A stretch of 64,000 nt of DNA from Bactericera cockerelli (GCA_024516035.1 CM044960.1:11876391-11940390), one strand, 5' to 3'. Counted from the stretch's first letter, positions 9,520 through 22,494 are shown. The notes: generated by a model not told the origin, from the sequence alone. Numbers and translations are program-made.

Positions 9520-9905
9520 TAGTTTAGCATATAATTCATGCTAAAGTATTTATGCTACCCTAAGAAAACAGTTATTTTATGTTAAGATTTTGTTAGCATG
9601 AAATTATACGAACTTCACTATACATGTTCCGCATAAAAAGCTTCTCTTAGCATACATGTGGCACTGTTAGCATACATGAGATGACGTCATTAAAACCTGT
9701 TGTATAAAATTAAGCTAATTTTAGTATAAAAAACTTTTATGCTAAAGCCATTTTTATACGAACGGCTCTTTTTGTGTAAATTATGCTAAAATTATGTATA
9801 AACGCGAAAAAATTGATTTTTTTTAGCATAAAATATGCTAAATTACTATAGTTTTTTATGCGAATGGTTTTTATACAAACTTTTTAAAAAATCCTTTTTC
9901 AGCGT
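9520..9905. repeat. Second TTAGCAT/ATGCTAA motif field
   Basis: At least ten TTAGCAT or ATGCTAA motifs in about 385 bp, including a hairpin-like pair near 9817-9840. Shares TATACGAA and ATGCTAA words with 7150-7430. Confidence 0.5.
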
Positions 9906-11480
9906 GTAATTATGTAATGGCACTATTGTTACAATTACACTCCTCATCCGAAGCTCAAATAGGACTAATAAATTGGTTTACTTTCGAGTTTATTTAAAAA
10001 ATTACTTCCGAGAAATTTCTAATATTAGAAATCGGAAGCATTTCCTCTTTTGTGGAATTCCATTGTGAACAGTAAGAATACCTGTGAAGTGTTAAGTGGA
10101 TCAGTGGGAATTTAAACCTACGTCCCAAGGATAAGAAGACACACAATGTTTTTCCCAATACAAAGATCTGTTTATAATGTTTTATATTCCAAAATGATCT
10201 TTCATTTGACAAGCACCGCGATGAAATTCGACTTTCCCCTGCATATCGCCAATGAGCGACCTTGCCTCACTTGTATGTCGAGTGTGGCGTTAATTTATAT
10301 AGTCTACCTCATTATCTCGGGTTAAATACACCATGTCTCCTCTGGTCCCACGAACTGTCTTGCAGTTCGGAACAAAGAGTTTTGCTTTTCGCCAATTTAA
10401 AAAAAATCACCGTGTAACCACACACGACACGCTAGAAACCAGGCCCTACGTATGTACAACCTACCGGGTGGTCTCACAGTTCACTGGATAGCCCAGAGGT
10501 ATCTAGTATGGCGTAAATGGTTCATTGTTTCACTCGGTTTAACAACAAACATTCCTCCGATCTGGAGGTTACGCATTGGGCTAACAGCCTCCCACCCTGT
10601 AAAAAGGAATTCTGGAAACCATATACCAGACTCAAAGTCCAAACCCCTCAAGGCTCAAGATTTTTACTGCAAAATGCGGAGTAAATAAGATTAGTTTTTG
10701 AAAGTTTTGGGACCTAGCAGCCCAACAGAACAGAAGATTAATATTATAAATGGTTCAATAACTGACTCCATAGTCAGTATAATCAGTATAAACAGAAAAG
10801 AGGGAGGTTGTATTGGATGTACATGAATATCAGAACATACCTAGACAGCTGTTTCGAGCTTATTTGCTCTCTATAGTTTATTAATCTTGTGTTGACCAGA
10901 GGTAGACATGCATTAGTCACATCATTTCCTCACGAATTTAAGTAAAAGTCAACAACCCCTAATAATATAATCAACAGGAAGGTATTCGATGTCATTTTGT
11001 CTATGACCATGGCAAGTAATTTAAACCAAACAATAGAAAAGATAACCAGAAGTCGAGGATTCCTCTGACCCTGACCAACAAGGCAACTACGTTCATCAAA
11101 GTAATTCATCCACTTTCTAGCCCAAAAAAAAATGTCCCGTCGCCGTCTCAAAGTGGTCACCCAGTATTGAAGCCCAATTAGACGTAGCTTAACACATGAA
11201 CACATGCAGTTCTGTGCCACCACCACCCACCGAGTCTTTTCCATCTTAACACGTTCACTTCTAACTTGTGTCCAATTGCGATAGCTCGCAGTTGCTTCGC
11301 AGTGTTTCTTCCTTTTCTCATGTTGTATCTTGGTGTCCCGCTTTATTAACACGATACTAATTCATATAGCACGACTTGAGCATATCAGCTTGTGATGGCT
11401 GTCCCTGCAGAAGGAAACAAAGCTTCTTCTTGTCCCACCAGATGGATAAGGACGTGCATGTATAGTTAACCGGTTTAAAT
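9906..11480. other. No convincing gene
   Basis: Holds a fragment near 10285-10310 sharing GTTAATTTATATAGTC with the TTAA MITE at 48150-48424, and a short interspersed repeat at 10785-10870 (starting CAGTATAAACAGAAAAG) that recurs at 24315-24420, 30612-30680 and inverted near 39810. A 140-codon minus frame at 10930-11352 has no recognisable features. Confidence 0.5.
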
Positions 11481-11488
11481 TAAAGTCT

Positions 11489-11700
11489 GTCCCGGTAGCT
11501 CAGTGGTAAAGGCGGCACTCAGTGAATCCAGAAGTTCCAGAGGTCGTGGGTTCGAAACCCAGCCGGGACATGACAAGTTATCTTCCCATTTGGGATTTTT
11601 ACCATATAATAATAAGTCTTGGGCTTACTGCTGGAAAAATGGGACTTTAAGAGTCCTTACCGGGCAGTATAAAAAAGACGATATTATTGTTTATTATTAT
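11489..11700 (+). mobile_element. SINE-C copy (tRNA-derived), sense
   Basis: Head starts GTCCCGGTAGCTCAGTGG and closes with GGGTTCGAAACCC and CCGGGACA, so the first and last 7 bases pair as an acceptor stem and the A and B boxes are intact. The anticodon arm is irregular, so this is SINE rather than a working tRNA. The body reads CATTTGGGATTTTTACCA and then GTCTTGGGCTTACTGC. It forms a large inverted pair with 11735-11932. Confidence 0.85.
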
Positions 11701-11734
11701 TTAAAAATTGTTTATTTATTATAATAATATAAAT

Positions 11735-11932
11735 AATAATATCGTCTTATTTATATTGCCAAATTAGGGCTATAAAAGTCCCATTATTCCAGCAGTAAGC
11801 CCAAGACATATTTTTATGTGGTAAAAATTCCAAATGGGAGGATAACATGTCATGTCCCAGCCGGGTTTCGAACCCACGACCTCTGGAATCTTTGGATTCA
11901 CAGAGTGCCGCCTTTACCACTGAGCTACCGGA
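11735..11932 (-). mobile_element. SINE-C copy, antisense
   Basis: Reverse-complement copy of the same SINE, separated from the sense copy by about 35 bp of AT-rich sequence, so transcripts through both could form a long hairpin. Confidence 0.85.
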
Positions 11933-12039
11933 ATATTATTATAGATCGTAAAAGTATTGAAACCAGCAGATTCTCATGCAGATTTCCTGGTCACCGCGAC
12001 GAAGACGTGCTGGGAGGGCATTTTGTCGCCGCCGTCTAG

Positions 12040-12410
12040 TAACCCAGTCATAGGAACCTTTGCTTGTAAATAGGTGCCTAATAACCCAGTCATAGGAACC
12101 TTTGCTTGTAAATAGGTGCCTAATAACCCAGTCATAGGAACCTTTGCTTGTAAATAGGTGCCTAATAACCCAGTCATAGGAACCTTTGCTTGTAAATAGG
12201 TGCCTAATAACCCAGTCATAGGAACCTTTGCTTGTAAATAGGTGCCTAATAACCCAGTCATAGGAACCTTTGCTTGTAAATAGGTGCCTAATAACCCAGT
12301 CATAGGAACCTTTGCTTGTAAATAGGTGCCTAATAACCCAGTCATAGGAACCTTTGCTTGTAATTAGGTGCCTAATAACCCAGTCGTAGGAACCTTTGCT
12401 TGTAATTAGG
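12040..12410. repeat. 42-bp tandem repeat, about nine copies
   Basis: Unit contains AACCCAGTCATAGGAACC and AAATAGGTGCC. Copies are nearly identical until the last two. The unit length is a multiple of three, which creates a periodic 14-residue frame on the minus strand; I do not treat this as coding. Confidence 0.97.
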
Positions 12411-13375
12411 CGAGCGTTTACCGGCTGCCTAGTATATGACGAAGTAGACCCTTCCTCCGAAGAAATCTTTTTCGTGATAGTAAAATTCTACAAGCTGTAT
12501 TATCTTGTAAAATCTGACGGCACATGGGTTTTTGCTATCTGTTCATTCCATTTCAATGTATTTTGTGACGATCGGGGCAAAATTAAGCGCAGGAAAAACG
12601 TTTTCGGCAAGTTTTTAGAAGTTAACCAACCAACCATCTTGAGAGAGAAAAAAATAGGTCCAATTCAATATGTACTAGTAACTCGTTTTGTAGGAAGTAC
12701 CTACTTTGGTGTACTTAGTTCACTTACCCGGTATCCAAGCAGTAAGCAAGGTAAGTAGACACTTCCCGACTATCAACAATACCTGATATCAGTGATAACA
12801 AATAGCTGCTAGGAACTGGGTCGTGCGTCCGCTGTTGCCTAATAACCGCCCGGGACGGGACTTTCCTCACTTCATCCCTGCAAAGAACGTCTAGAGAGTA
12901 TGGACGAAGAAATTGAATTAACTGAGTAGTGCGTCCACTTTCCTCAACTTGTTACTCTTCTTAGAGACTTGTGAACTGCATCCCTGTAGCATGAAAGGAA
13001 TATTGACGAATAATAAGTGCAATTGACTTTTCTTCTGTTGAATCCATGATCGAATCGAGATATTTGCGAGAAGCTACGTGCACTTTTCTTTCTAACATTG
13101 TAAGAAATGTAACAAGCACAAGTTTCGAGCAAACACGTGTGATGTAGTTTACTGCCCTGCCGCTGAGTTCACGGAATCTGGTCTGATCTATAGTGGTTCA
13201 CAGAAAACTGATCTGTTGTTGTTGGTGTAACCATCATGGCTACAGTGAAGATGTCCGGTGGACTTTATAATTGTTTCGTCCTGAACCACATACTAATATG
13301 TGCGATCAACCATCTCCTCTGCGTGAGCTGCGTCGCCTCTGCCTTTATATGCGCCCCGCCTTTTTGTGTGTTTAA
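12411..13375. other. No gene seen
   Basis: Several short frames (up to 120 codons at 12396-12758) without domains, codon bias or splice support. Confidence 0.5.
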
Positions 13376-13377
13376 GC

Positions 13378-13715
13378 TGGTCACTGATCCAAGTGCCTTA
13401 GAGCTGATCACTGATCCAAGTGCCTTGGAGATGATCATCACTGATCCAAGAGCCTTGAAGCTGGTCACTGATCCAAGTAGCCTTGAAAGCTGGTCACTGA
13501 TCAAGAGCCTTGAAGCTGGTCACTGATCCAAGTGCCTTGAAGCTGATCACTGATCCAAGTGCCTTGAAGCTGATCACTGATCCAAGTGTTGAGCGCTGAT
13601 TCAAGTGCCTTGGAGTTGATCACTGAATGTCACGATTCAGTGCCTTGATATCACGATCGTGCTTAAGTGACACTGATCTAAGTGCCTTGAAGCTGATCAC
13701 TGATCAAGTCTCAAT
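13378..13715. repeat. Degenerate 27-bp minisatellite
   Basis: Unit approximates CTGATCCAAGTGCCTTGAAG followed by CTGATCA. About twelve diverged copies, some shortened. Confidence 0.85.
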
Positions 13716-14180
13716 TTGAGATTCGATCCGACAGAACCCTGTTTACGAGACCACCGCACTAGCCCTGTTCGGTCACTAGCACATTGGACCACTCGATCAT
13801 ACCAGTGTCAGACGGCCCCTGGTGCTTCCTCTTACCTCTTCCTTCACATTGTAAGTGGATAAAACGACTCCTAGTTCATATTTTAGGACCTTATTTCAAT
13901 GTATTTCTTTATCTTGCAGAACATTTTAGCAAAATGAAAAGCGACAAGTTCCAGGAACGGAGTGAGTCATTCTACCCAATTAGAACATTATGGAATAGTT
14001 GCAGTGATAAACAAATCACTTACCAGACTCTTATCAGCGCGAGCTCACTCGCTGTTCTGTGTTTATCTCGAGAACAAGAGCACAGATATTGCTTGCCACA
14101 GTAGTCGATAGTAAATCACCTTCTTATCAACAAATTGCTATTTAGCCTTGCAAAGTAACACTTTCTAATTTGTATACACC

Positions 14181-14229
14181 ATTTCTTCAAACTTCACACC
14201 ATTCCAAGTGGTGTGAAGTTTGAAGAAAT
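14181..14229. repeat. Perfect 21-bp-arm hairpin
   Basis: ATTTCTTCAAACTTCACACC (plus A) at 14181-14201 is repeated as its exact reverse complement at 14209-14229 with a 7-bp spacer. No T-run follows, so it does not look like a terminator; origin unknown. Confidence 0.9.
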
Positions 14230-14259
14230 ATTTTATCTGTAAAAAATATAATAATGTAT

Positions 14260-14560
14260 GTATGATTTTATTTGCGGTGAAGCACAAGGCCTCTTCACAA
14301 TTTTTGTGGGTAGCGCAGCATTACTAAGAGCTTCCTGTACTTTTTGAATTCTATTACATTTATTTCTTTTTACTCTGGTAATGCCGCCACTGGTCGTTAC
14401 TCATACAAGTAACTACTCATTTTTCCTCACGAGGTATGAGTGGACCCCGAACATCCAAGCACAGAGCAGAAAAATTCCTGCCCCGCTGGGAATTGAACCC
14501 AGGTCACCATGCGTTCAATGCCTAGTGCGCAACTCACTCTGCCACGGTGACTACTTATGT
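14260..14560 (-). mobile_element. SINE-B copy (tRNA-derived)
   Basis: Minus-strand head reads GTGGCAGAGTGAGTTGCGC and CTGGGTTCAATTCCC; the tail includes TGGGTAGCGCAGCATT (plus strand) and GATTTTATTTGCGGT. A sense copy is at 31868-32050. Confidence 0.8.
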
Positions 14561-14599
14561 ACAATTTAAAAATATGTATACTAGATGAATTTCTTTCCC

Positions 14600-16260
14600 A
14601 AAAATTTCTGTCTTCTTCTATCACTGTGCCTTTTCCCAGACTTCTGTTTGGTGATATTGTTCCATCCTCATGGTTGAGTTTGTTTCTTTCTGGCAATCCT
14701 GTTCCACATTTTTTACAACTTAATACTCTTTCATAATGCTAACTCTGTTAAGAGCACCAATGATTTCTGTTGACTTTGAATCGACATTGGTGATACCATA
14801 ATTGTTAATAGAGACTATTGTCTCAAAATTCACATTATTGGGTCAGATATTTAGTTTTCAAGAGGCTCTTTAGTTTTGAAGAGAATACTCATTTTCTCGT
14901 ATCATAGAAAATCAGCTCAAATTCGGCAAACTCCATGCACAATTTCAGACTTATAGTTGCAATTCTAGAAGTACAGCAATCAGTGAATGAATGAAATATG
15001 GTAATTTTTTGATCAAGTCACATAGTAAGGTTCTATCAGCAAATACCTGAACCCCGGATATTCTGTGTATATGTACCTCGTTAGACTTGTGGTCACTAGT
15101 TACCATGGAAACCACACTGATGTAGTGACGAGCAATACTGAAAGAAAGCCTTATTTTCTGAGCCTTGAGCTTTATTATGAGTGTTACGGAAGTGTACAAT
15201 GCCTATTAAGATAGCTATCTATTAAACGAACATTAGAAAGTATAATGATTGATTATAATAATCAAAATGAAGAAATTGATGATGGTGGTGGAGGAGCTGC
15301 TAGCACAGGCAGACCTCTGATGATGTAAACGTCTAAATGGTAACAGATAGCAAAAATTCATACATGTAAAAGAAAAGTCGGATCGACTTTTATGATCATG
15401 CCTAAGTGGAAATTTAACTTCATCCCGTCACGAAGTACGAGCAAAGAGCTAGTATTCAATATTGAGTACTCCTGTACCTCGCAGGATCATCTTATTTCAC
15501 AGACTGGAAGGATTTCTCGTAGTCTGCAAAGCTCGGTGCAGCCACTCAGACCAGAACTTTAGCATGAGTCATCATTGGGTACGGGCAATGGCGGGTAATT
15601 CCGAATACCGCTCTGGTATATACGAGTATATAGGTCTGGATACCAATCTTAAAAAACTTTAGACAATAATATGTATAGACACATACTTGAGTATATATAG
15701 ACATACTCGAGTGTCTGAATAGGTGTGGATAGGGCTGGGCTACCCATTTTAACTACATAGTTATCCACTTATTCTTGCGAGCGTGTTGTACAGGCCTGGG
15801 GTAGCCATCATACAGATATACGTGAGTGTCTTACTCATCATGCAGATTGCTATCCACTTTGTGTCTTGAGATTGGTGCTGGCTCTCTGGTATCCTTCTTC
15901 TACACAAGAGAGTGTGGTCTTGTATAGGGTGGTATGGAAATCCTTTGAGAAGCTATGTACTTACGAGTAAGAAGTGTTTGAGGCGGTTTGAGGCATTGGT
16001 AGTGAGCGGAAAAATATATCCTAAAAAATACCTACCAAAATTTAAGAGATATTTTTAAAATTATGCATCATTTTAACACATATTATTACACTAAACACCA
16101 TGCACTACACACTGGATAGTCCTGGATACGGAAGGAGTCGTCCAAAGGGTTCACCCATATCAATCCTTCCACCACCATGACATTACACGTGAACTCGGAA
16201 AGTAAGTAGTGTGAGTTACTAAATGAGTGTTTATTTTTTTTTTTTTTAATTGAACTAAGA
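14600..16260. other. No gene seen
   Basis: Mixed low-complexity sequence, including GAGTATATA-type motifs near 15620-15720. Nothing coding recognised. Confidence 0.5.
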
Positions 16261-16264
16261 CCTG

Positions 16265-16346
16265 AACCGACCTCAGTAGCTTGATGCTCGATGGATGAGA
16301 CTGCGGACTCGTAACCTGAAGGTCGGTCGTGTTCGAGTCCCAAACA
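16265..16346 (+). mobile_element. SINE-A-related tRNA head
   Basis: ACCGACCTCAGTAGCTTGAT followed by a diverged anticodon region and GTTCGAGTCCC. The SINE-A tail is absent. Confidence 0.6.
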
Positions 16347-16399
16347 TGTCAAAAAGGTGTATTTCGCGACATCACGATCATGATCTCTATTGTATATAA

Positions 16400-16620
16400 A
16401 TGTCAAAGTAGTCACTGACCACTGACTGATCATCGCTCTACAGCCCAAACCGTAAGTCCTAGGAAGCTGAAATTTGGTAGGTAGCTTTGTCTTATAGTCT
16501 AGATGTGCAATAAGACGGGATTTTTCGAAACTCCCACTACAACACCTGCCATTGACGAAAAAGGATTTTTTGCTTTCACGGCCATGCCTCGGCCCGCAAA
16601 GCGGGCGACAGCCCGCTAGT
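16400..16620 (-). mobile_element. Interspersed repeat family F copy
   Basis: On the minus strand it starts ACTAGCGGGCTG, passes through TGGCCGTGAAAGC and TTTCAGCTTCCTAGGACT, and ends in CAGTCAGTGGTCAGTGAC and CATTTATATAC. It aligns almost base for base with the sense copy at 31288-31508. Class not assigned. Confidence 0.75.
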
Positions 16621-16679
16621 TTATTTATATGTATAGTTTTATCGTATGGCTTTATTACACATCTCAAAGTGAGAACACA

Positions 16680-18150
16680 TATGTAATAAACTAGATTGGG
16701 AAATCTGATGGCAGTGATTGTCTGATCGCCAAAATTGTCAGTACTTTAGCCGCATGTCAATGCGTTGCCCAGGGTGAATCACGAGGAGGCGTACTAACAT
16801 TACTAACACAATCATGATAAACACATTATAATAACACGATCAAGATAAACACATTATGATATCTGATAACTTTTTTTTTACCAACAAAAGCAGAATGAAT
16901 GGTCTCACTGACAGCTAAACGACCAAGACATGATTCAAACTGACGATGACGCCTGTCTTCTGCATGGTAGGTTCATATACTCACCAGACACCCTGTAGCA
17001 TGATGTGGCGTTCATATACAGATAGCATGTTGCGTTCATATACACCCTGTAGTTATGAGCTCGCCTCAGCCAGAAGAAAGAAGAAGGACCTCGTTATCCT
17101 TGAACTTAATAAACACAATAATAATATCCCTCGTCTTCTTATATCCCCTCCTATGTGGGCTCCCCTTTTCAGTATCTCCACAGTCCATAATATATTCTCC
17201 TTATTAATTGTCCCAAGGGGGAGAAATACATCCCCCCTCCTCCCCATTTATTTCAATCATCAGCACTCCTAGCTCTTAAAAAAAAAAAGCAAGATTTTGC
17301 CTGACTTGGTGATGTATCACAATCGGAATATAATAACCGAGGGAGAACTGATTTTTTGCCAGGAATCTTCCCGACTTGAGATTCCCGCCTCTTGTTATTT
17401 CTGCTTGTTCAGTGTTGTAGAATCTGTTCTGCATAATTCTAGAGTACCTACCAAAATAATATGTATGTATTTCATGTGTAGCTCTTCTGCATATATATTG
17501 TAAATTTGTAGAGCATCTACAACTAAATTACGTAGAATTTCTTTTGTATAATTAGAATTCTTGATGGATCATTGATAATATAATCAATTTACTCGAGTAT
17601 TTCAACAGGTATTTTTTTTTTTTTTTTTTTTTTAATTATGAGAAAAAACCCAGTTGTGGTCCTTTTTGATGATGAGTTGCGTTATAGTTTTTCCTTTGAT
17701 TGAACAATTTTACCAATTTATTATCTCATACCTCGTGTGGAAAAATGAGTAGCTATTTGTATAGATAGCGTTCAGTCGTTCAGTGGCGGGCAAAATGATT
17801 TTTTTTTTCTCAATAAAAATGTAAGGAAAGAAGTGAAACAATTCTGAAGGATTCTTTTTATCAACAAATTTCATCATCAGACTGGATACCCGTGATCTTC
17901 TGTGCACTACCTTACACTATGTGAGCCCCTCTCCTGTTACGCATCTTCCTGTCTGCTGAATATGATACCGTGGATCTTGTATTTCTTGTTCCACTTGTAA
18001 AATCCTTTCTTTCCCGCTCAAAAACACCAGGATGTAGGTTAGAAATGTTGCTTGTTCTCTCCGCGGCAGTGGGGATGACTCATATCCCATACTGTCTGGA
18101 CTCCACCCCCCCCCCTCACTTCTCTCTGACTCTTCACTTCTTCTGGGTTC
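16680..18150. other. No gene seen
   Basis: Contains short direct repeats at 16795-16860 (GATAAACACATTATRAT) and 16970-17050 (GTTCATATACA), and a T tract at 17610-17632. Confidence 0.5.
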
Positions 18151-18154
18151 CGGT

Positions 18155-18345
18155 GCTACCTAGAATATTTATTATTATGATAGTATGTTTTATTAGGTAG
18201 AACAAAAAATATATATACAGTGAAATAATAATTAAATAGATTGAGCAAAGAAACAAGAACTAATAAGAGAAAGAAGCTAAAGTCCTACCTAAAGGCGGGG
18301 TTATACCCTGTGGCAATCTCTTCCACCCAACCCTTTGTTTATTTT
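18155..18345 (-). mobile_element. Retroelement 3' end, family L1-like tail copy 1
   Basis: On the minus strand it runs from GGTGGAAGAGATTGCCACAG through CCTTTAGGTAGGAC to CTAATAAAACATACTATC. Two further copies exist (28815-29000 with an A tail, 63690-63870). Shared 3' ends with an AATAAA and poly(A) suggest a non-LTR retrotransposon; no reverse transcriptase is present here. Confidence 0.7.
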
Positions 18346-18384
18346 ATAGAATATTTGGTTCTTTTCGGTATCTTGGGTTATTAT

Positions 18385-18532
18385 TAGTTAGTTAACGTAC
18401 TTGTGTTGATCACTTTCGTGATAACTGCAAACTGCTCAAACTAGTAAGTCTACGCTGAAACCGGGACTTTAACCACCGACCTCCAGGTTACAAGTCCACC
18501 GTCTTATCGATCAAAAGCTATCTAGATCGGTT
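18385..18532 (-). mobile_element. SINE-A copy
   Basis: Antisense copy with the standard tail (GTGTTGATCACTTTCGTG) and head (CGACCTCCAGGTTACAAGTC). Confidence 0.85.
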
Positions 18533-18534
18533 TG

Positions 18535-19745
18535 GGTTATTATAACCTGGTTGAAGTTCCAAAAGAGGATCTCGAATTATCACACCGACCTCTATTAGAT
18601 CTATTGTGACCTATCTTGTGTTAGCTCTACGATCAATATGAGCTGCAAGGAATGAGTTGGGCTCTTTTTTTCGGAATTCTTATAAATATAATAATCTTGA
18701 TTATGATTAAAGAATGTTTTCCTGTTAATCTTCTGCAAGAAACTTCTGCTTGAAATCCCATCCATCCAGGTTGACTTTATTTTTATTAACAAACTTCAAA
18801 ATCACTATAACTAACTGAAACAAACGTGTTTGCATATTAGACTGACAATCAAAAACTATTTCGTTGAGCTCTATAAATAAATACAATAATTATGCGTTAT
18901 CTTCCTTGTGAATGATCCCTGTTGAATCGGTCATCCTCAATCATAGGTACCAATTATTAGCTCATGTAAACGAGCCCTGTTGCATAAACCGCACTAATGA
19001 GGTACGAGGCATAGCTGATCTAGTCCTCCTATGATGCAAGGCCTTCAAGCCAGGCCACTTGCCAGCTCTATACTTCAGCACAACAGGTTCAGCCAAACCT
19101 GTAGCCTACAACAGGTTTCCTTGTAGTCCCGTAGTATTAACAGCACAGGAGGTTCACAGGTTATTCTCTATCTGTATAGGAGAATAGAGTAGTTGGTTAG
19201 TAACAGAATATTGTACATTATCAATATCCTAACAATGATTATATGAATCAAGTTCAAAATTGATATAAAAAGCATAAAAACTTAGGAACCTAATTTGACT
19301 CGAAATGCCATCAGCTAAATTTCGAATAGATTGACCAATACTTTTTTCTACTTTGTTTGTTGAAAATAAAAATACTTGCCACATTTTTAGAGCTAAGCAA
19401 GCAAGTCAGACAATTCCGTGAAGGCTCACAAATGAAATGTAGTAGACAGCTACTAGCTATGTATGTATATGTAAATTATCGACTTAAATTATAACTTATT
19501 TTTTGCCTCTTGTGCTTACACGATGATATTGATAAGTTATATGATTGCCTCGGATCAGATTAATTACTGACGACGAGTATGAGTATGGCTTTAATTGATT
19601 CTGCACGTGGCTCAGAATGCCCATGATTATCTTGTCTCTTATCGGGTTAGCGAATGAAGCAAATCCAAGCTTGTCCGCGAAACTTGAAGAAATGCCAGTA
19701 GCAAGGCCGACAAGGGTTATCTAGTCGTTCTATAATCTATGCTAA
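18535..19745. other. No gene seen
   Basis: Unremarkable AT-rich spacer. Confidence 0.5.
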
Positions 19746-19749
19746 TCCC

Positions 19750-20645
19750 TGTCTATAGTGCCAGTTCCACAGCCATACACTCTATTCTAGTCCCCTGCTC
19801 CCCAGCCATACATTCTATTCTAGCCCCTGTATATACTCCCCTGTTCCCCAGCCATACATTCTATCCTAGCCCCTGTTTATAGTCCCCTGCTTCCCAGCCA
19901 TACATTCTATTCTGGTCCCTGTTTATAGTCCCCTGCTCCCAGACATACATTCTATTCTAGTCCCTGTTTATAGTCCCCTGTTCCCCAGCCATACATACAT
20001 TCTATTCTAGTCCCTGTTTATAGTCCCCTGTTCCCCAGCCATACATACATTCTATTCTAGTCCCTGTTTATAGTCCCCTGCTTCCCAGCCATACATTCTT
20101 TTCTAGTCCCTGTATATAGTCCCCTGCTCCCCAGCCATACATTCTATCCTAGTCCCTGTATATACTCCCCTGCTCCCCAGCCATACATTCTATCCTAGTC
20201 CCTGTTTATAGTCCCCTGCTCCCCAGAGATACATTCTATTCTAGTCCCTGTTTATAGTCCCCTGCTTCCCAGCCATACACTCTATTCCAGTCCCTGCTTA
20301 TAGTCCCCAGTTCCCCAGCCTACATTCTATTCTAGTCCCTGTTTATAGTCCCCTGCTTCCCAGCCATACATTATTTTCTAGTCCCTGTATATAGTCCCCT
20401 GCTCCCCAGGCATACATTCTATCCTAGTCCCTGTATATACTCCCCTGCTCCCCAGCCATACATTCTATCCTAGTCCCTGTTTATAGTCCCCGCTCCCCAG
20501 CCATACATTCTATTCTAGTCCCAGTTTATAGTCCCCTGCTCCCCAGCCATACATTCTATTCTAGTTCCTGTTTATAGTCCCCTGCTCCCTAGCCATACAT
20601 TCTATTCTAGTCCCTGTTTATAGTCCCCTGCTCCCCAGCCAGGCA
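19750..20645. repeat. 46-bp minisatellite, about 19 copies
   Basis: Unit approximates TCTAGTCCCTGTTTATAGTC followed by CCCTGCTCCCCAGCCATACATTCTAT-like sequence. Copies vary at CTGTATATAC versus CTGTTTATAG and by CATA insertions. Confidence 0.95.
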
Positions 20646-20649
20646 GCCA

Positions 20650-22040
20650 TATCCTCAACTTTAATGGTCGATTCTGGGTGGAGAGTGAGTTTCTCTACCG
20701 GCCCTAGTCTCTTATTGAATATTTGCACACAAAAAACGTCTTGATAGTAATAATTCTCTTTAGTGGACCTCCCGTGGGGATCTTTAGTGGGATCCGATCT
20801 ACAGATCACAGATCCACGCGGTGGATTGTTTAAATTACAGATCCAGCGCCGTAACAGCATCGACTACACCAATCTTGTTGAATATTGGCAACAAAAAACA
20901 AAAGAAACTGTTGACAAAATCAGACTTCTTGTCTTGAATCGCCGCCCGTCTAAATGAAGTGCTACCATACTGTCCTTCATTCAGTGTTCATTCAGGACTC
21001 TAGAAGGCTAAATATATTGCACCACTGCACCAGCATTAGTCCAAACAAAATATCACCAGAAGTAAAGGTAACCAAATTTAATTGCGGGTACAAAAGAAGC
21101 GAACTTAAAGTGTGTTTGATGCATGTGATGCCGCCATACCAAAACATTCAGCTTCGCTTTCACTATTTAACTTCCAAGTTCACTTGAAAAAAATGCTCAT
21201 AAATGACCCAAGCACATTACTTTTGAGTGACTACATAACTTTCCTTTATATGATAAGGCATGTGAAATGGAAAAAAAACTATGGCAAAATTCTTCTGGTG
21301 ATCAGAATGGTTCCCATATCATTAGCATATGATTCAGACGTGTGAAGGCATTAGCATATGATTCAGACGTGTGAAGGCAATGGATTTCAGGAATTTACTT
21401 TAAGGAAGTACGCTGCTAAAACCTCAGCTTGCCCAATCACTCTTGTATTGGCCATTCCTTGTTTAAGATAACTAGGGAAGGAAATGTCACATATACGTAC
21501 ACCATAACTTGATCAACATTTATTCGAGAGCCTAATACCTAATAAATATTTCCGTCATCGGTCAATAAATTTGGTAACATTTGTTTTAATGTTAAAGGTA
21601 ATCGACGTTTTGAAATATCTCTAAGAAACCCTTTTGCTATTCCTTAATATGAAGAATTTTTGTTCTGTTATCTGCAAAAAACCAACAAAACTTGTAATTT
21701 GGTGCAATTGAACGTCAACTCTAGAAGCCGAAGAAACAATTTAAAAAATGATAACATCTTGTATTTCTTATGGCACTACTGACTTACTTCGTACAGAGTT
21801 GACTCAGATTGCGGGAATCATCAAACCAGTTGTGAAGTTGATAATAAATTAATGTGAGGTAAATTAGTTTAATGGCAGTATAATACAATAATAATATATT
21901 CAAGTATCTCAACGTCTTGTGCGCATTAAATCGCATGATTAATATCAATATGAAGTCATTTGAAGGCTATAAAGACAAATTCACACGATGTACACAGCAC
22001 AAGGTACCTGTCAGAGGCGGTGTGTCTGATTTGCTGTACA
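20650..22040. other. No gene; one short direct duplication
   Basis: ATTAGCATATGATTCAGACG plus GTGTGAAGGC is duplicated in tandem at 21319-21379. Otherwise nothing recognised. Confidence 0.5.
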
Positions 22041-22045
22041 GAATC

Positions 22046-22220
22046 CCTATAGGACAGGTACTCCTATACACAGGACAGGTACTCCTATACATAGGACAGG
22101 TACTCCTATACACAGGACAGGTACTCCTATACATAGGACAGGTACTCCTATACAACTCCTATACATAGGACAGGTACTCCTATACATATAGGACAGGTAC
22201 TCCTATACATAGGACAGGTA
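22046..22220. repeat. 21-bp minisatellite, about eight copies
   Basis: Unit is AGGACAGGTACTCCTATACA with one further base. Each unit contains CAGGTACTCC. Confidence 0.95.
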
Positions 22221-22494
22221 CATATGATTCGCTCCGTCCTGGACCGGAACCATGAAAACAGTTTTTCATTCACATGATTTCCTCCTGTAGCACACATCAT
22301 ATTCAATAATACCATACTGACACGCTCATAATGGACTCTCAACCTTTCACACGCGTGATTATGGCCATACAATGAATATGTTCGATGTGTGTACAAATAT
22401 CTATGTACAATGTACAGTCAATGTTAGCTATCAGAGAGGCCTTGACGGAAAACTCATCTCAACCTTGCAAACTGCAGGCAGAATAAACAGGAAA

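Noticed and set aside
10930..11352. 140-codon minus-strand ORF
   Set aside because: No domain or codon bias recognised; lies among repeats.
11489..11575. tRNA gene (acceptor stem pairs perfectly, A and B boxes present)
   Set aside because: The anticodon arm is irregular, the sequence recurs at 53750 and 11735 with the same non-tRNA body, and it is SINE-C.
11974..12345. 14-residue-repeat ORF (MTGLLGTYLQAKVP) on the minus strand
   Set aside because: The 42-bp repeat is a multiple of three, so any stop-free frame stays open by chance. There is no start context, splice or expression support.
12396..12758. 120-codon plus-strand ORF
   Set aside because: Starts inside the 42-bp array and has no recognisable family.
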